From Larkinella knui (GTDB taxonomy: Bacteria; Bacteroidota; Bacteroidia; Cytophagales; Spirosomataceae): a stretch of DNA of 64,000 nucleotides. The translations under genes and the position numbers were made by a program. This document shows, piece after piece, positions 48,399 to 56,676 of this stretch (position 1 is the first letter of the stretch; each line of letters begins with the position of its first letter). The notes under the pieces were generated by a model, which saw only the letters and a list, made by a program, of their open reading frames with translations, was not told the origin of the DNA and searched no databases. Location: contig NZ_RQJP01000006.1 in NCBI RefSeq assembly GCF_003858645.1, positions 538,379-602,378 of the forward strand, given 5' to 3'.

Positions 48399-49697
48399 AT
48401 GAAACGATTTTTTTACGTTCTCCTCGGTATCCTGCTGGTGGGCCTGAACGGCTGCACCGACAAATGCAAAGAAACCCGCACGTTCCGGCAATTCACGCCC
48501 CGAACCTTTACGCTGGCCCAGGTTCGCCAGGGCGTTCAGACCGAACAGGCACGGACGCTCGTCAACCCCGGCAAAATCTACACGAAAGACGGTTTTTTAT
48601 TGATCAACGAAATCAAGGAAGGGATTCACATAATCGATAATCGCAATCCGGCATCGCCCAAAATGGTATCGTTTCTGCGCATACCGGGCAACGGTGATAT
48701 GGCCATTCGCAATAACATTCTGTATGCCGATAGCTTTATGGATCTGGTGGCGTTCGACATCAGCGACCCGCAAAATATCCGCGAGGTCAACCGGGTCAAA
48801 GATGTTTTCCCGAATGGGCAGTTCGACGGCGGCTACTGGAGCCTGAACGTTCAGCAGGAGCTAATCAATGATCAGAAGGTGGAATATGTCACCCAAACCG
48901 TCAATACCGATTGTGAAAACGGCATGACCAACGGCGGCTGTATCAATTGTATGGTTTTTGATAGCCGGGGTGGGATTGTTCAAAATTTTAACTCCGCCCT
49001 GAGCGGTTCACCCGCGCCCAGCACGAATGGAACCGGCGGCTCAATGGCCCGCTTTACGCTTTACGACAAGTATTTGTATACCGTCAGCCAATCCGATTTG
49101 CAATTGTTTGACATCAAAACGCCGTCTGATCCGAAGAAAGGAAATAAGGTCAGCCTGGGTTGGGGAATCGAAACAATTTTCCCGTATAAAGACAAATTGT
49201 TTATCGGTTCTCAGACCGGCATGCACATTTATGACAACAGCCATCCTGAAAACCCGGTGCGGATGTCGACCTTCGACCACGCCCGCGTTTGCGATCCGGT
49301 GGTGGTTCATGAAGATAAAGCCTACGTTACGCTGCGTTCCGGCACCACCTGTCAGGGCTTCACCAATCAATTGGATGTGGTCGACGTTTCGAATCTCTAC
49401 AGTCCCCGTTTGCTGAAAAGCTACCCGATGAAAAATCCGCACGGCCTGGGAATCGACTTTCCAAACCTGTTCATTTGCGAGGGCGCTTACGGTTTGAAGA
49501 CTTTCGACGCCAGTGATGCCATGAAAATTGATCAGCTGGAGCATCTGGAAGGCTTCCAGGCCTACGACGTCATTCCGCTCAACAAATCGTTGCTGCTCAT
49601 CGGTCAGGACGGTTTTTATCAATACGATTACAGCAATCCAAAGAAACTGAAATTGTTGAGCAAGATTCCCGTTCAACGTCCCTATCCAGCCAGCTAA
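48399..49697 (+). CDS. LVIVD-repeat surface lipoprotein
   Basis: The 432-residue product has a lipobox (LLVGLNGC, Cys19) and a beta-propeller of LVIVD-type repeats: INEIKEGIHIIDNRNPASPK near 70-89, SFMDLVAFDISDPQNIREV near 112, SQSDLQLFDIKTPSDPKKG, GSQTGMHIYDNSHPENP and QLDVVDVSNLYSPRLL. The family is extracytoplasmic and of unknown role. Several Cys (near 161, 168, 171) could form disulfides. It leads a run with the next two genes (gaps 11 and 17 bases). Confidence 0.88.
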   Translation: MKRFFYVLLGILLVGLNGCTDKCKETRTFRQFTPRTFTLAQVRQGVQTEQARTLVNPGKIYTKDGFLLINEIKEGIHIIDNRNPASPKMVSFLRIPGNGDMAIRNNILYADSFMDLVAFDISDPQNIREVNRVKDVFPNGQFDGGYWSLNVQQELINDQKVEYVTQTVNTDCENGMTNGGCINCMVFDSRGGIVQNFNSALSGSPAPSTNGTGGSMARFTLYDKYLYTVSQSDLQLFDIKTPSDPKKGNKVSLGWGIETIFPYKDKLFIGSQTGMHIYDNSHPENPVRMSTFDHARVCDPVVVHEDKAYVTLRSGTTCQGFTNQLDVVDVSNLYSPRLLKSYPMKNPHGLGIDFPNLFICEGAYGLKTFDASDAMKIDQLEHLEGFQAYDVIPLNKSLLLIGQDGFYQYDYSNPKKLKLLSKIPVQRPYPAS

Positions 49698-49708
49698 CGA
49701 CCTCTTCC

Positions 49709-50299
49709 ATGAAAACGATCCCTAGCAAAGTCGTCTGGCTGTGTTGGCTGTTTACCATTCCGGTTTTCGCCCAAAAAAGCCCTTTTAAGCCCGTCTTTAC
49801 GAACATGACCGAATTCGGCGTCCTGTTCGGTCAAGTCCGTTACAACGTCACTGCTATGGCCGAAAACGTCAGTAAGCGGCAGAACGTAACCGCACAGACG
49901 TTCAACGGTGTTCAGCTTCGCCCTAAACTGGCGGTAGGAGCAACGGTCGGCGTCGATTGGTACAATTCGGCGCTGCTCATGCCCGTATGCGCCGGTGTGC
50001 GTTACGACCTTGCCCAACCGGGAAAAAAGAATCTACGGGTGTTTACCAGCCTCGATACGGGCTACGGTTTTGCCTGGCTGAACGAAGATCCCACGGGCTA
50101 CGAAACCCGGGGCGGCTGGGTAATCGCGCCCGGTATTGGTTTCCGGATCGGGCGGCCCCAGAATGCCAACTTTATCCTGTCGCTCAGCTACAAACGACAG
50201 GAAGCTGAGGCCGATAAGCCATTAAACTGGAATGAAATCTACAAAATTGAAAACCGCGTGTATAACCGGGTTGCTCTGCGTCTGGGACTGAGTTTCTAA
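49709..50299 (+). CDS. Outer-membrane beta-barrel-type secreted protein
   Basis: The 196-residue product has a signal peptide (MKTIPSKVVWLCWLFTIPVF then AQ) and a chain of short alternating strands (FGVLFGQVRYNVTAMAE, GVRYDLAQPGKKNLRVFTSL, NFILSLSYKR) ending in a terminal Phe (VALRLGLSF), the pattern of an 8-10-strand outer-membrane barrel. It is the middle gene of the LVIVD run. No specific family recognised. Confidence 0.75.
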   Translation: MKTIPSKVVWLCWLFTIPVFAQKSPFKPVFTNMTEFGVLFGQVRYNVTAMAENVSKRQNVTAQTFNGVQLRPKLAVGATVGVDWYNSALLMPVCAGVRYDLAQPGKKNLRVFTSLDTGYGFAWLNEDPTGYETRGGWVIAPGIGFRIGRPQNANFILSLSYKRQEAEADKPLNWNEIYKIENRVYNRVALRLGLSF

Positions 50300-50316
50300 A
50301 TTTATTCTATTCTTGT

Positions 50317-51291
50317 ATGAAGCCTCTCATTTCAATTGCGGTAGGGACTTTGCTGGCCATTGCCGGCTTGCGATTCAATCAGCTGTACGTTTCGATGACC
50401 GTGAACCCGCTGATCGGGGACGAAAGTTTTGTGAAAAAATTTGGGTACAAACCGGATGCAACAACCGACGATCAGTTGCGGATCCGTACGCATCTCGAAT
50501 ACGTAGAAGCGCTCTTGCGAAACCGCACTACCCGGGCGATGAGCAGCGATCAGCAAAAGAAGCGACGCTTTTTGCTGGATAAGTTGCGGGAATACCGGCA
50601 GCGGGGCGCTTTTCCCAAAAACTATGACTATGTGGACGAACGAAAACCGTGTTTTATTGATAAAGACGGTACCATTTGCGCGGTCGGTTACCTGGTAGAA
50701 CAAACCGCCGGACGTAAAGCGGCCGAAAAAATCAATACCCGGTATCAGTACGCCACCGTTTTTGAGATGAACGACCCCAAGCTGCTGGACTGGATTGCTC
50801 AATCCGGACTTAGCCGGGAAGAATGTCAGCTCATCCAGCCGACTTATTCCCCGCCCACGCCCCAACAAATTCCGGATAAATACAAGATCACCAACTCCTA
50901 CGCCATTTCGTCGGCCTTACTCAACGGAACCAACGTGGCTTTAATCGGGGCGCAATTGATGAATAGGCCCGGAATAAACCCGAAACGAACCGGCACCTGG
51001 GGAGCTCTGACGGGGCTGGCCACCCTAACGCTCGGCCTTGTTAACCTCGAGCGGTTTTCGTACGATCAAACAACAAACTATTACGGTAATCGGGGTGATT
51101 ACAGCAACAAGGCAAAGCGATCCCTTTCGATGGTAAACATCGGTGCCGGTGCCGCCACGACGTTGCTGAGTATTTTGAATGTGAGTGCCTACAACAAATC
51201 GAAGCGAGCAAAAACCGTGTCCGTCAATGTGTATAGCCCTCCCGTTGAAACCGGCTCGGCTATTGGTTTGCAAGTGACTAAGCGGCTGTAG
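50317..51291 (+). CDS. Conserved secreted protein of unknown function
   Basis: The 324-residue product has an N-terminal hydrophobic leader (ISIAVGTLLAIAGL). Residues ~85-190 form a compact conserved-looking block with KRRFLLDKLREYRQRGAFPK, CFIDKDGTICAVGYLVEQTA and LSREECQLIQPTYSPP; I recall similar blocks in secreted proteins of Bacteroidota and Myxococcota, without a known function. Residues ~195-290 are more hydrophobic (two or three possible helices). Two Cys in the FIDKDGTICAVGYL block could bind a metal or pair. It ends the LVIVD run. Confidence 0.72.
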   Translation: MKPLISIAVGTLLAIAGLRFNQLYVSMTVNPLIGDESFVKKFGYKPDATTDDQLRIRTHLEYVEALLRNRTTRAMSSDQQKKRRFLLDKLREYRQRGAFPKNYDYVDERKPCFIDKDGTICAVGYLVEQTAGRKAAEKINTRYQYATVFEMNDPKLLDWIAQSGLSREECQLIQPTYSPPTPQQIPDKYKITNSYAISSALLNGTNVALIGAQLMNRPGINPKRTGTWGALTGLATLTLGLVNLERFSYDQTTNYYGNRGDYSNKAKRSLSMVNIGAGAATTLLSILNVSAYNKSKRAKTVSVNVYSPPVETGSAIGLQVTKRL

Positions 51292-51372
51292 ATAAGCGCC
51301 AAAAACGGGCTGTTTGACGCAAATCGCCCGCAACCTGTCGCATTGACACCGCATTCATTCTGTTTGGGAGTG

Positions 51373-51380
51373 TAAATTTG
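51373..51380 (+). promoter_or_regulatory. -7 promoter element (TAAATTTG) before the HhH gene
   Basis: TAAATTTG fits TAnnTTTG and ends 21 bases before ATG 51402. No -33 element at normal spacing. Confidence 0.4.
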
Positions 51381-51401
51381 GGGGTGTTATCAGACCCGAA
51401 G

Positions 51402-51617
51402 ATGAAAGAGAAAACCGCAATCCACCCTTTTGACCAACTGGCAAAACCGGCCCGGCGTGCTTTAGCGAATGCCGGAATCAAGACGCTTGAACAATTGACC
51501 CAACTGAGTGAAAGTGAATGTATGGCACTGCACGGTATTGGAAAAAATGCATTGCAAATCCTGAAAACCGCCCTGGCGAACCGGAACCTTTCATTCGCGC
51601 AATGTGCCAAAAACTGA
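51402..51617 (+). CDS. Small helix-hairpin-helix protein (RNA polymerase alpha-CTD-like)
   Basis: ATG 51402 gives 71 residues (a TTG at 51378 is also in frame). The core AIHPFDQLAKPARRALANAG, then IKTLEQLTQLSESECMALHG and IGKNALQILKTAL is a helix-hairpin-helix fold like that of the alpha-subunit C-terminal domain, which binds DNA non-specifically. Single genes of this size are common and of uncertain role. A strong terminator follows and is shared with convergent typA. Confidence 0.82.
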   Translation: MKEKTAIHPFDQLAKPARRALANAGIKTLEQLTQLSESECMALHGIGKNALQILKTALANRNLSFAQCAKN

Positions 51618-51644
51618 AATTTCTGATTTCAACCTTCTTTAAAT

Positions 51645-51677
51645 AAAAAAGCCCCGGTTTATGCCGGGGCTTTTTTT
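51645..51677. terminator. Bidirectional terminator between HhH gene and typA
   Basis: AAAAAAGCCCCGG and CCGGGGCTTTTTT form a perfect stem around a 6-base loop with A/T runs on both sides. It overlaps the typA stop codon. Confidence 0.93.
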
Positions 51678-53490
51678 AGGCCATTTCAAATTTGCTCTGG
51701 TTCCGTTTCCGCTCGTTTTCATCCAGGAAAATTTTGCGAATCCGCATCGATTTCGGCGTTACTTCCAGGTATTCATCTTTCTGGATGTATTCCATCGACT
51801 CTTCCAGTGAGAACGTAATTTTCGGAGCAATCCGAACGTTGGTATCCGAGCCCGAAGCCCGCATGTTCGTCAACTGCTTCGCGGTTTGTACGTTCACCAC
51901 AATATCGTTCTGCCGGTTGTGTTCACCAATTACCTGGCCGGCGTAGATTTCGTCGCCCGGTTCGATAAAGAAAACACCCCGATCCTGCAATTTATCAATT
52001 GAATACGCCGTAGCCGCTCCGCTCGTCATCGAGATCAGCGAACCGTTGATCCGCTCGGGAATGGCTCCTTTATACGGCTCAAAGCTCTTGAAACGGTGGG
52101 TCATCACGGCCTCACCAAACGTAGCCGTCAGGACATTGGACCGCAAACCGATGAGTCCGCGCGACGGAATTTCGAACTCCAAATGCTGCAAGTCGCCTTT
52201 CGGTTCCATGATCAGCAATTCACCTTTCCGCTGCGTGGCCAGTTCAATCACTTTTCCGGCGGTTTCGGCCGGCACGTCGACAACCAGTGTTTCTACCGGT
52301 TCCAGGCGGTTTCCGTGATCGTCGTATTTGAACAACACCCGGGGTTGACCAACCTGCAATTCGTAGCCTTCACGACGCATGGTTTCGATCAATACCGACA
52401 AGTGGAGAATCCCGCGTCCGTAGACCAGGAAACGGTCTTCGCTATCGGTATTTTCAACCCGTAACGCGAGGTTCTTTTCAATTTCCTTGTATAAACGCTC
52501 CCGCAAGTGGCGCGAGGTTACAAACTTGCCTTCTTTACCAAAAAACGGTGAGTTGTTGATCGTGAACAACATGTTCATCGTCGGCTCATCCACGGCAATC
52601 CGCTCAATGGCTTCCGGATTTTCCAGATCGGTCAGTGTATCGCCAATCTCGAAATCTTCCAGTCCGGTTACGGCACAAATATCACCACACTGCACTTCCG
52701 TTACCTTTTGTTTGCCAAGGCCTTCGAACGTTTGCAGTTCTTTAATTTTCACTTTTTTGATCACATCGCCGACTTTCACCAGGGCCATGTTGGCGCCTTC
52801 TTTCAGCGTTCCGCGCACCACCCGACCGATGGCAATCCGACCCACAAAGGCCGAATAATCGAGGGACGTGATCTGCATCTGCGGAGTTCCTTCCGTAACC
52901 GGAGCGGGTTGAATGTGCTCAACGATGGTATCCAGCAGGTAGGTAATGTTGTCAGTTGGTGTTTTCCAGTCCGGACCCATCCAACCTTGTTTCGATGAAC
53001 CGTACACCGTCGGAAAATCCAATTGTTCCTCCGTAGCACCGAGGTTAAACATGAGGTCGAACACTTCTTCGTGAACCTCTTCCGGACGGCAATTTTCTTT
53101 ATCAACTTTATTGACAACCAGGATCGGCTTCAAACCCAATTGCAGGGCTTTTCCCAATACAAAGCGCGTCTGCGGCATGGCGCCTTCAAACGCATCGACC
53201 AGAAGGCAAACGCCATCGGCCATTTTCAGTACACGCTCTACTTCACCGCCAAAATCGGAGTGACCCGGTGTATCGATGATGTTGATTTTAACATCATTAT
53301 ACCGTACTGAAACGTTTTTAGAGACAATGGTAATGCCCCGCTCCCGTTCCAGATCGTTGTTGTCTAATATCAGGTCGCCAAACTCCTGGTTGTCCCGGAA
53401 GAGCTTGGAAGCATGAATAATTTTGTCAACCAACGTAGTCTTACCGTGGTCAACGTGCGCTATAATAGCTATGTTGCGAATCGATTGCAT
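51676..53490 (-). CDS. typA: Translational GTPase TypA/BipA
   Basis: The 604-residue GTPase acts on the ribosome in stress and assembly. G-domain motifs are AHVDHGKTTLVDKI at 10-23, RERGITI near 49-55, DTPGHSDFGGEVERV near 73 and NKVDKENCRP near 127. Domains II, III, the EF-G domain V-like part and the BipA-specific C-terminal domain (GAATAYSIDKLQDRGVFFIE, VRIAPKITFSLEESMEYI) are present. Complete and single. Confidence 0.97.
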   Translation of the reverse strand: MQSIRNIAIIAHVDHGKTTLVDKIIHASKLFRDNQEFGDLILDNNDLERERGITIVSKNVSVRYNDVKINIIDTPGHSDFGGEVERVLKMADGVCLLVDAFEGAMPQTRFVLGKALQLGLKPILVVNKVDKENCRPEEVHEEVFDLMFNLGATEEQLDFPTVYGSSKQGWMGPDWKTPTDNITYLLDTIVEHIQPAPVTEGTPQMQITSLDYSAFVGRIAIGRVVRGTLKEGANMALVKVGDVIKKVKIKELQTFEGLGKQKVTEVQCGDICAVTGLEDFEIGDTLTDLENPEAIERIAVDEPTMNMLFTINNSPFFGKEGKFVTSRHLRERLYKEIEKNLALRVENTDSEDRFLVYGRGILHLSVLIETMRREGYELQVGQPRVLFKYDDHGNRLEPVETLVVDVPAETAGKVIELATQRKGELLIMEPKGDLQHLEFEIPSRGLIGLRSNVLTATFGEAVMTHRFKSFEPYKGAIPERINGSLISMTSGAATAYSIDKLQDRGVFFIEPGDEIYAGQVIGEHNRQNDIVVNVQTAKQLTNMRASGSDTNVRIAPKITFSLEESMEYIQKDEYLEVTPKSMRIRKIFLDENERKRNQSKFEMA

Positions 53491-53597
53491 ACTTTTTTAG
53501 AACAAAACAGAACAGACAAAAGATAAATTATACTTATAGAAAGAATCCGGGAATCACTATCTTTGGCCTCTTCTCTTTTGTCTTTTCAATTAAAGTG

Positions 53598-53605
53598 CAA
53601 AGATA
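53598..53605 (-). promoter_or_regulatory. -7 promoter element (TATCTTTG, minus strand) for typA
   Basis: TATCTTTG fits TAnnTTTG and would give a typA leader of about 100 bases. No clear -33 element. A plus-strand TATCTTTG at 53558-53565 is a mirror copy. Confidence 0.4.
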
Positions 53606-53655
53606 CGGATTTTTTAGCTGAATAGTAGTATTTTACAATTTATTAACCTACTGAA

Positions 53656-53684
53656 AAACAAAAAGCCGGGTTGCCCCGGCTATA
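53656..53684 (-). terminator. Terminator of the small basic secreted protein gene
   Basis: AGCCGGG and CCCGGCT (53664-53670, 53675-53681) pair around TTGC; on the minus strand TTTTTG follows. It lies just past the gene at 53709-53918. Confidence 0.82.
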
Positions 53685-53708
53685 AGTACAATTTACGATA
53701 CGTGGGAA

Positions 53709-53918
53709 TTAATGTTTTGGACAACCACAGGCATTTTTACCCCGGAAAAGCCCCCACATAAACCCTTTTTTCTTCCGGTACCCGCGTGCTTTCTTTCGTT
53801 TAAAGGCTAACTCACTTTTTAGTTCACTCGACGCTGATTTTACGACGGCGGCTTCAACCGGTGCTTCCAGCGGAAGCATCATACACAGCGTTATACTCAG
53901 CACTACTAGCTTTTTCAT
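53709..53918 (-). CDS. Small secreted basic protein
   Basis: The 69-residue product has a signal peptide (MKKLVVLSITLCMMLPLEAP then VEAA) and a very basic mature part (FKRKKARGYRKKKGFMWGLF) ending in a CGCPKH motif with two Cys. Its mature length is about 45 residues. No family recognised. Monocistronic, with its own terminator. A role at the cell surface or wall is possible but not shown. Confidence 0.7.
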   Translation of the reverse strand: MKKLVVLSITLCMMLPLEAPVEAAVVKSASSELKSELAFKRKKARGYRKKKGFMWGLFRGKNACGCPKH

Positions 53919-54030
53919 ATCTTTATCGGCTCCGTATACCTGTTAAACGCACAGAGTTACTAAAAGTACGTAAAAAACGGATTTTTTTCTCTTTTATACC
54001 CGCTGTTGCCATCACCTTGGTAGCGAAGCT

Positions 54031-54070
54031 AAAAAGAAAAACCGGCACTTTCGTACCGGTTTTTCTTTTT
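54031..54070. terminator. Bidirectional terminator (15-base-pair stem)
   Basis: AAAAAGAAAAACCGG (54031-54045) pairs perfectly with CCGGTTTTTCTTTTT (54056-54070) around a 10-base loop. It ends the Tyr/Arg-rich lipoprotein gene, whose stop codon begins at 54069-54071. Confidence 0.9.
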
Positions 54071-54350
54071 ACCGCGGTCCACGACTGCGTTGTGAACGAT
54101 AGCTATAGTGTTGTGGTGCCCGATAATTATTCCGGTAGTGAGGGCGCCGGGAATATGACCTGTAATACACCCGTGGCGGGGGCGTTACGATAACCGGGCG
54201 ACGGTAGCCATACCGGTAGGGATTGTATCCATACCCGTAACTGGGACCGTATCCATAATCGGCTCTTACACCCACTGTGGGAGCACAACTGGTCAAGACA
54301 AGACCCAGCAGCGCAATCACCAGCATTGAAATCAGATTATGCGTTTTCAT
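54069..54350 (-). CDS. Tyr/Gly/Arg-rich lipoprotein
   Basis: The 93-residue product has a lipobox (LLGLVLTSC, Cys22) and a low-complexity mature part: GYGPSYGYGYNPYRYGYRRP then Pro/Val and Arg/Ser/Tyr repeats. Such chains are usually unstructured and surface exposed; many Bacteroidota encode one or more. Function unknown. Not in an operon. Confidence 0.78.
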   Translation of the reverse strand: MKTHNLISMLVIALLGLVLTSCAPTVGVRADYGYGPSYGYGYNPYRYGYRRPVIVTPPPRVYYRSYSRRPHYRNNYRAPQHYSYRSQRSRGPR

Positions 54351-54468
54351 GATCGTAACCGTCTATAGTTGCTTACTAAATTGCCTATTAGACTTGTTTG
54401 GTATCCATAGGTTTAACGCATAAACTAAAAAAGTTGTTCATTTATCGATCCGGTGTCCAGACGCGCGC

Positions 54469-55317
54469 TTACGCCTTTAGCCGTTTCTTCAGGTAATCCA
54501 GCGTGATCTGATAGGCATCGGCCGTCGCTTCTTTGTTAAAACCGGGATTGCTCGGATTGGCAAAAGCGTGTGGCGCATCGTACATTTTGATGGTCGTTTG
54601 TTTGCCCGCTTCTTTCATATTTTTCTCAAATTCGGCAACCGTTGCCGGTGGAATACCGGAATCTTTCGCGCCGAAAATGCCCAGTACGTCGGTATTCAGG
54701 GTTTTCAGGCGCTCGATGTTTTTTTCGGGCTGACCGTAATACATCACACAACCCACCGTTTGCTTACCGCCCAAAATGGCCGATTGCAACGACATACCTC
54801 CGCCGAAGCACCAGCCCACGCTGGCAATCTGTGCCTGCGGACCAGCATATGCAATGGCGCCCTGCATGATGGCTCCCAACCGTTCGCGGGGTGCCTGAAC
54901 CAGTTTTGAGGCTTCTTCGCGGGTGGTGGCCACTTTGCCGTCATACATATCAACCGCCAGGACGTTTACATCGGTCAAATCGTTGTAGAGCTTCTCGGCT
55001 TCCTGTTTGATGTAATCATTCAAACCCCACCATTCCTGATACACCAGCAACCATTTGTTGGACGGGTTTTTGGCTTTCAATAGAAACCCGTTGGCTTCTG
55101 TACCGTCCGGCGTTTTGAATTTAACCATGTCGCCAGCCACGCTTTGGTACGTAAACGGCAGCGGTTCTTCGTGTAACATTACAAACGATTTGTTACTGGC
55201 CAGCAAGGCCATGTCATTCGATACCTGCGCTACAGGTTGGTCGCAACACGATGGCGCCTGAGCAAACGAAATCAGCGGGGCAACCAGCCCGCAGACAAAC
55301 AGTACGATTTTTTTCAT
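54469..55317 (-). CDS. Secreted dienelactone hydrolase-family protein
   Basis: The 282-residue protein has a signal peptide (MKKIVLFVCGLVAPLISFAQ) and an alpha/beta-hydrolase fold with a Cys nucleophile, GWCFGGGMSL near 168-177, Asp in IFGAKDSGIP near 215 and His in DAPHAFANPS near 247, the dienelactone hydrolase triad. The exported location is unusual for the catabolic enzyme and a general ester or lactone substrate is likely. It follows the metallophosphoesterase gene by 12 bases. Confidence 0.88.
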   Translation of the reverse strand: MKKIVLFVCGLVAPLISFAQAPSCCDQPVAQVSNDMALLASNKSFVMLHEEPLPFTYQSVAGDMVKFKTPDGTEANGFLLKAKNPSNKWLLVYQEWWGLNDYIKQEAEKLYNDLTDVNVLAVDMYDGKVATTREEASKLVQAPRERLGAIMQGAIAYAGPQAQIASVGWCFGGGMSLQSAILGGKQTVGCVMYYGQPEKNIERLKTLNTDVLGIFGAKDSGIPPATVAEFEKNMKEAGKQTTIKMYDAPHAFANPSNPGFNKEATADAYQITLDYLKKRLKA

Positions 55318-55329
55318 AAGTAAGGTGAT

Positions 55330-56607
55330 TTACGCTTTTTTCAATTCAAAAATGGTGACTTCCGGTAAGATTCCAACCCGCCCCGGATACCCTAAATAAC
55401 CGTATCCGCGGTTTACATAGAGATATTGCTGACCTTCCTGATACAATCCCGCCCACTGTTTATAAACATATTGCGCCGGACTCCAGCGGACATTTCCAAT
55501 TTCGACGCCGAACTGCATTCCGTGGGTATGTCCCGCAAACATGACGTCAATATCCGGAAATTGGGGTCGTACCTGCGCATCCCAATGGCTGGGATCGTGG
55601 GAAAGTAACAGCTTAACGGGGTAGTCTTCCGTCCCCCGACGGGCTTTCTCCAGATTACCGTATTTGGGCCATCGGCCTGACCCCCAGTTCTGGATACCTA
55701 TTAAAGCGATTTTGTCGCCATTTTGTTCTAAAATCCGGTTTTCGTCCATCAACAGATTCCAGCCCAATTGTTTATGGGCCGCTTTTAACGTTTCCAGATT
55801 TTTAATTTTTGCCTGCGGACTCGACCAGTTCACATAATCACCGTAATCGTGGTTGCCCAGCGTTGAATAAACGCCCATCGGTGCTTTGACCTTGTTGAAA
55901 ATGTCCATGTAATCCACAACCTCATCGGCGGTATTATTAACCAGGTCACCGGTAAAAAAGACCACGTCCGGTTTTTCGCGCAGCAGCATTTCAACGCCCC
56001 CTTTCACCGCCGTTTTGTTGAAAAAACTGCCGGAATGAATATCCGAAAGCTGGGCAATTTTCATCCCGTCGAAACTTGATGGCAGGTTTTTAAGCGACAA
56101 CCGGATGCGCCGGATGCGGTAATCGTGGGCTCCGGAAACAATCCCGTAGGTGAAGGCAACCAGAGGAACAGCACCTGCAATCAGGGCGGTTTTCATCAAA
56201 AACTCGGAACGAGGAATCAGATCGGTGGCAGGAATGGTCGATTGCGTGGTGTCGGCCACTTTGGCCCGAATATCAGGGCTATAAAACAGGGAAGCGACCC
56301 AACGCACAAAACGGCCGATATCATCCACGAAAATGAAGAGAACGGCAAAGATTTTTGAAAAATACGGAATCAGAATGGCCGTCCAGATAAACCCGCGGGC
56401 CACCCGGCCAACCGCATCGGGTGGTAATAACTGCATCGTCAGATACGTGACAATCGTGACACCCGTAAAACTCCAATAGATAATCGTGACAATACGCTGG
56501 GTGTTTTCACTGGCCGAACGGGTGACGGTTTTAATGGCTTGAAAAACGTACCAGTCAATCAGCAGCAGGACGGCAGAAACAAGGAAAAAAAGGACGATGC
56601 GGTTCAT
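55330..56607 (-). CDS. Membrane-anchored metallophosphoesterase
   Basis: The 425-residue protein has an N-terminal membrane part of four helices (residues ~1-165) and a calcineurin-type domain (~180-420) with all motifs: QLSDIHSG, FFTGDLVNN, LGNHDYGDY, LLSHDPSHW and FAGHTHGMQFG. It resembles the YkuE/YaeI group that acts on lipid or nucleotide phosphoesters outside the cell. It is first of a pair with the dienelactone hydrolase. Confidence 0.9.
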   Translation of the reverse strand: MNRIVLFFLVSAVLLLIDWYVFQAIKTVTRSASENTQRIVTIIYWSFTGVTIVTYLTMQLLPPDAVGRVARGFIWTAILIPYFSKIFAVLFIFVDDIGRFVRWVASLFYSPDIRAKVADTTQSTIPATDLIPRSEFLMKTALIAGAVPLVAFTYGIVSGAHDYRIRRIRLSLKNLPSSFDGMKIAQLSDIHSGSFFNKTAVKGGVEMLLREKPDVVFFTGDLVNNTADEVVDYMDIFNKVKAPMGVYSTLGNHDYGDYVNWSSPQAKIKNLETLKAAHKQLGWNLLMDENRILEQNGDKIALIGIQNWGSGRWPKYGNLEKARRGTEDYPVKLLLSHDPSHWDAQVRPQFPDIDVMFAGHTHGMQFGVEIGNVRWSPAQYVYKQWAGLYQEGQQYLYVNRGYGYLGYPGRVGILPEVTIFELKKA

Positions 56608-56621
56608 AATGGTATCAAAAG

Positions 56622-56655
56622 AAAACCCACAGCGTTAACAGACACTGTGGGTTTT
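56622..56655 (-). terminator. Terminator of the efflux operon
   Basis: AAAACCCACAG and CTGTGGGTTTT (56622-56632, 56645-56655) form an 11-base-pair stem with A/T tails, between the RND gene stop and the metallophosphoesterase ATG. Confidence 0.88.
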
Positions 56656-56676
56656 TGGTTTACAGTTAGCATGCTC

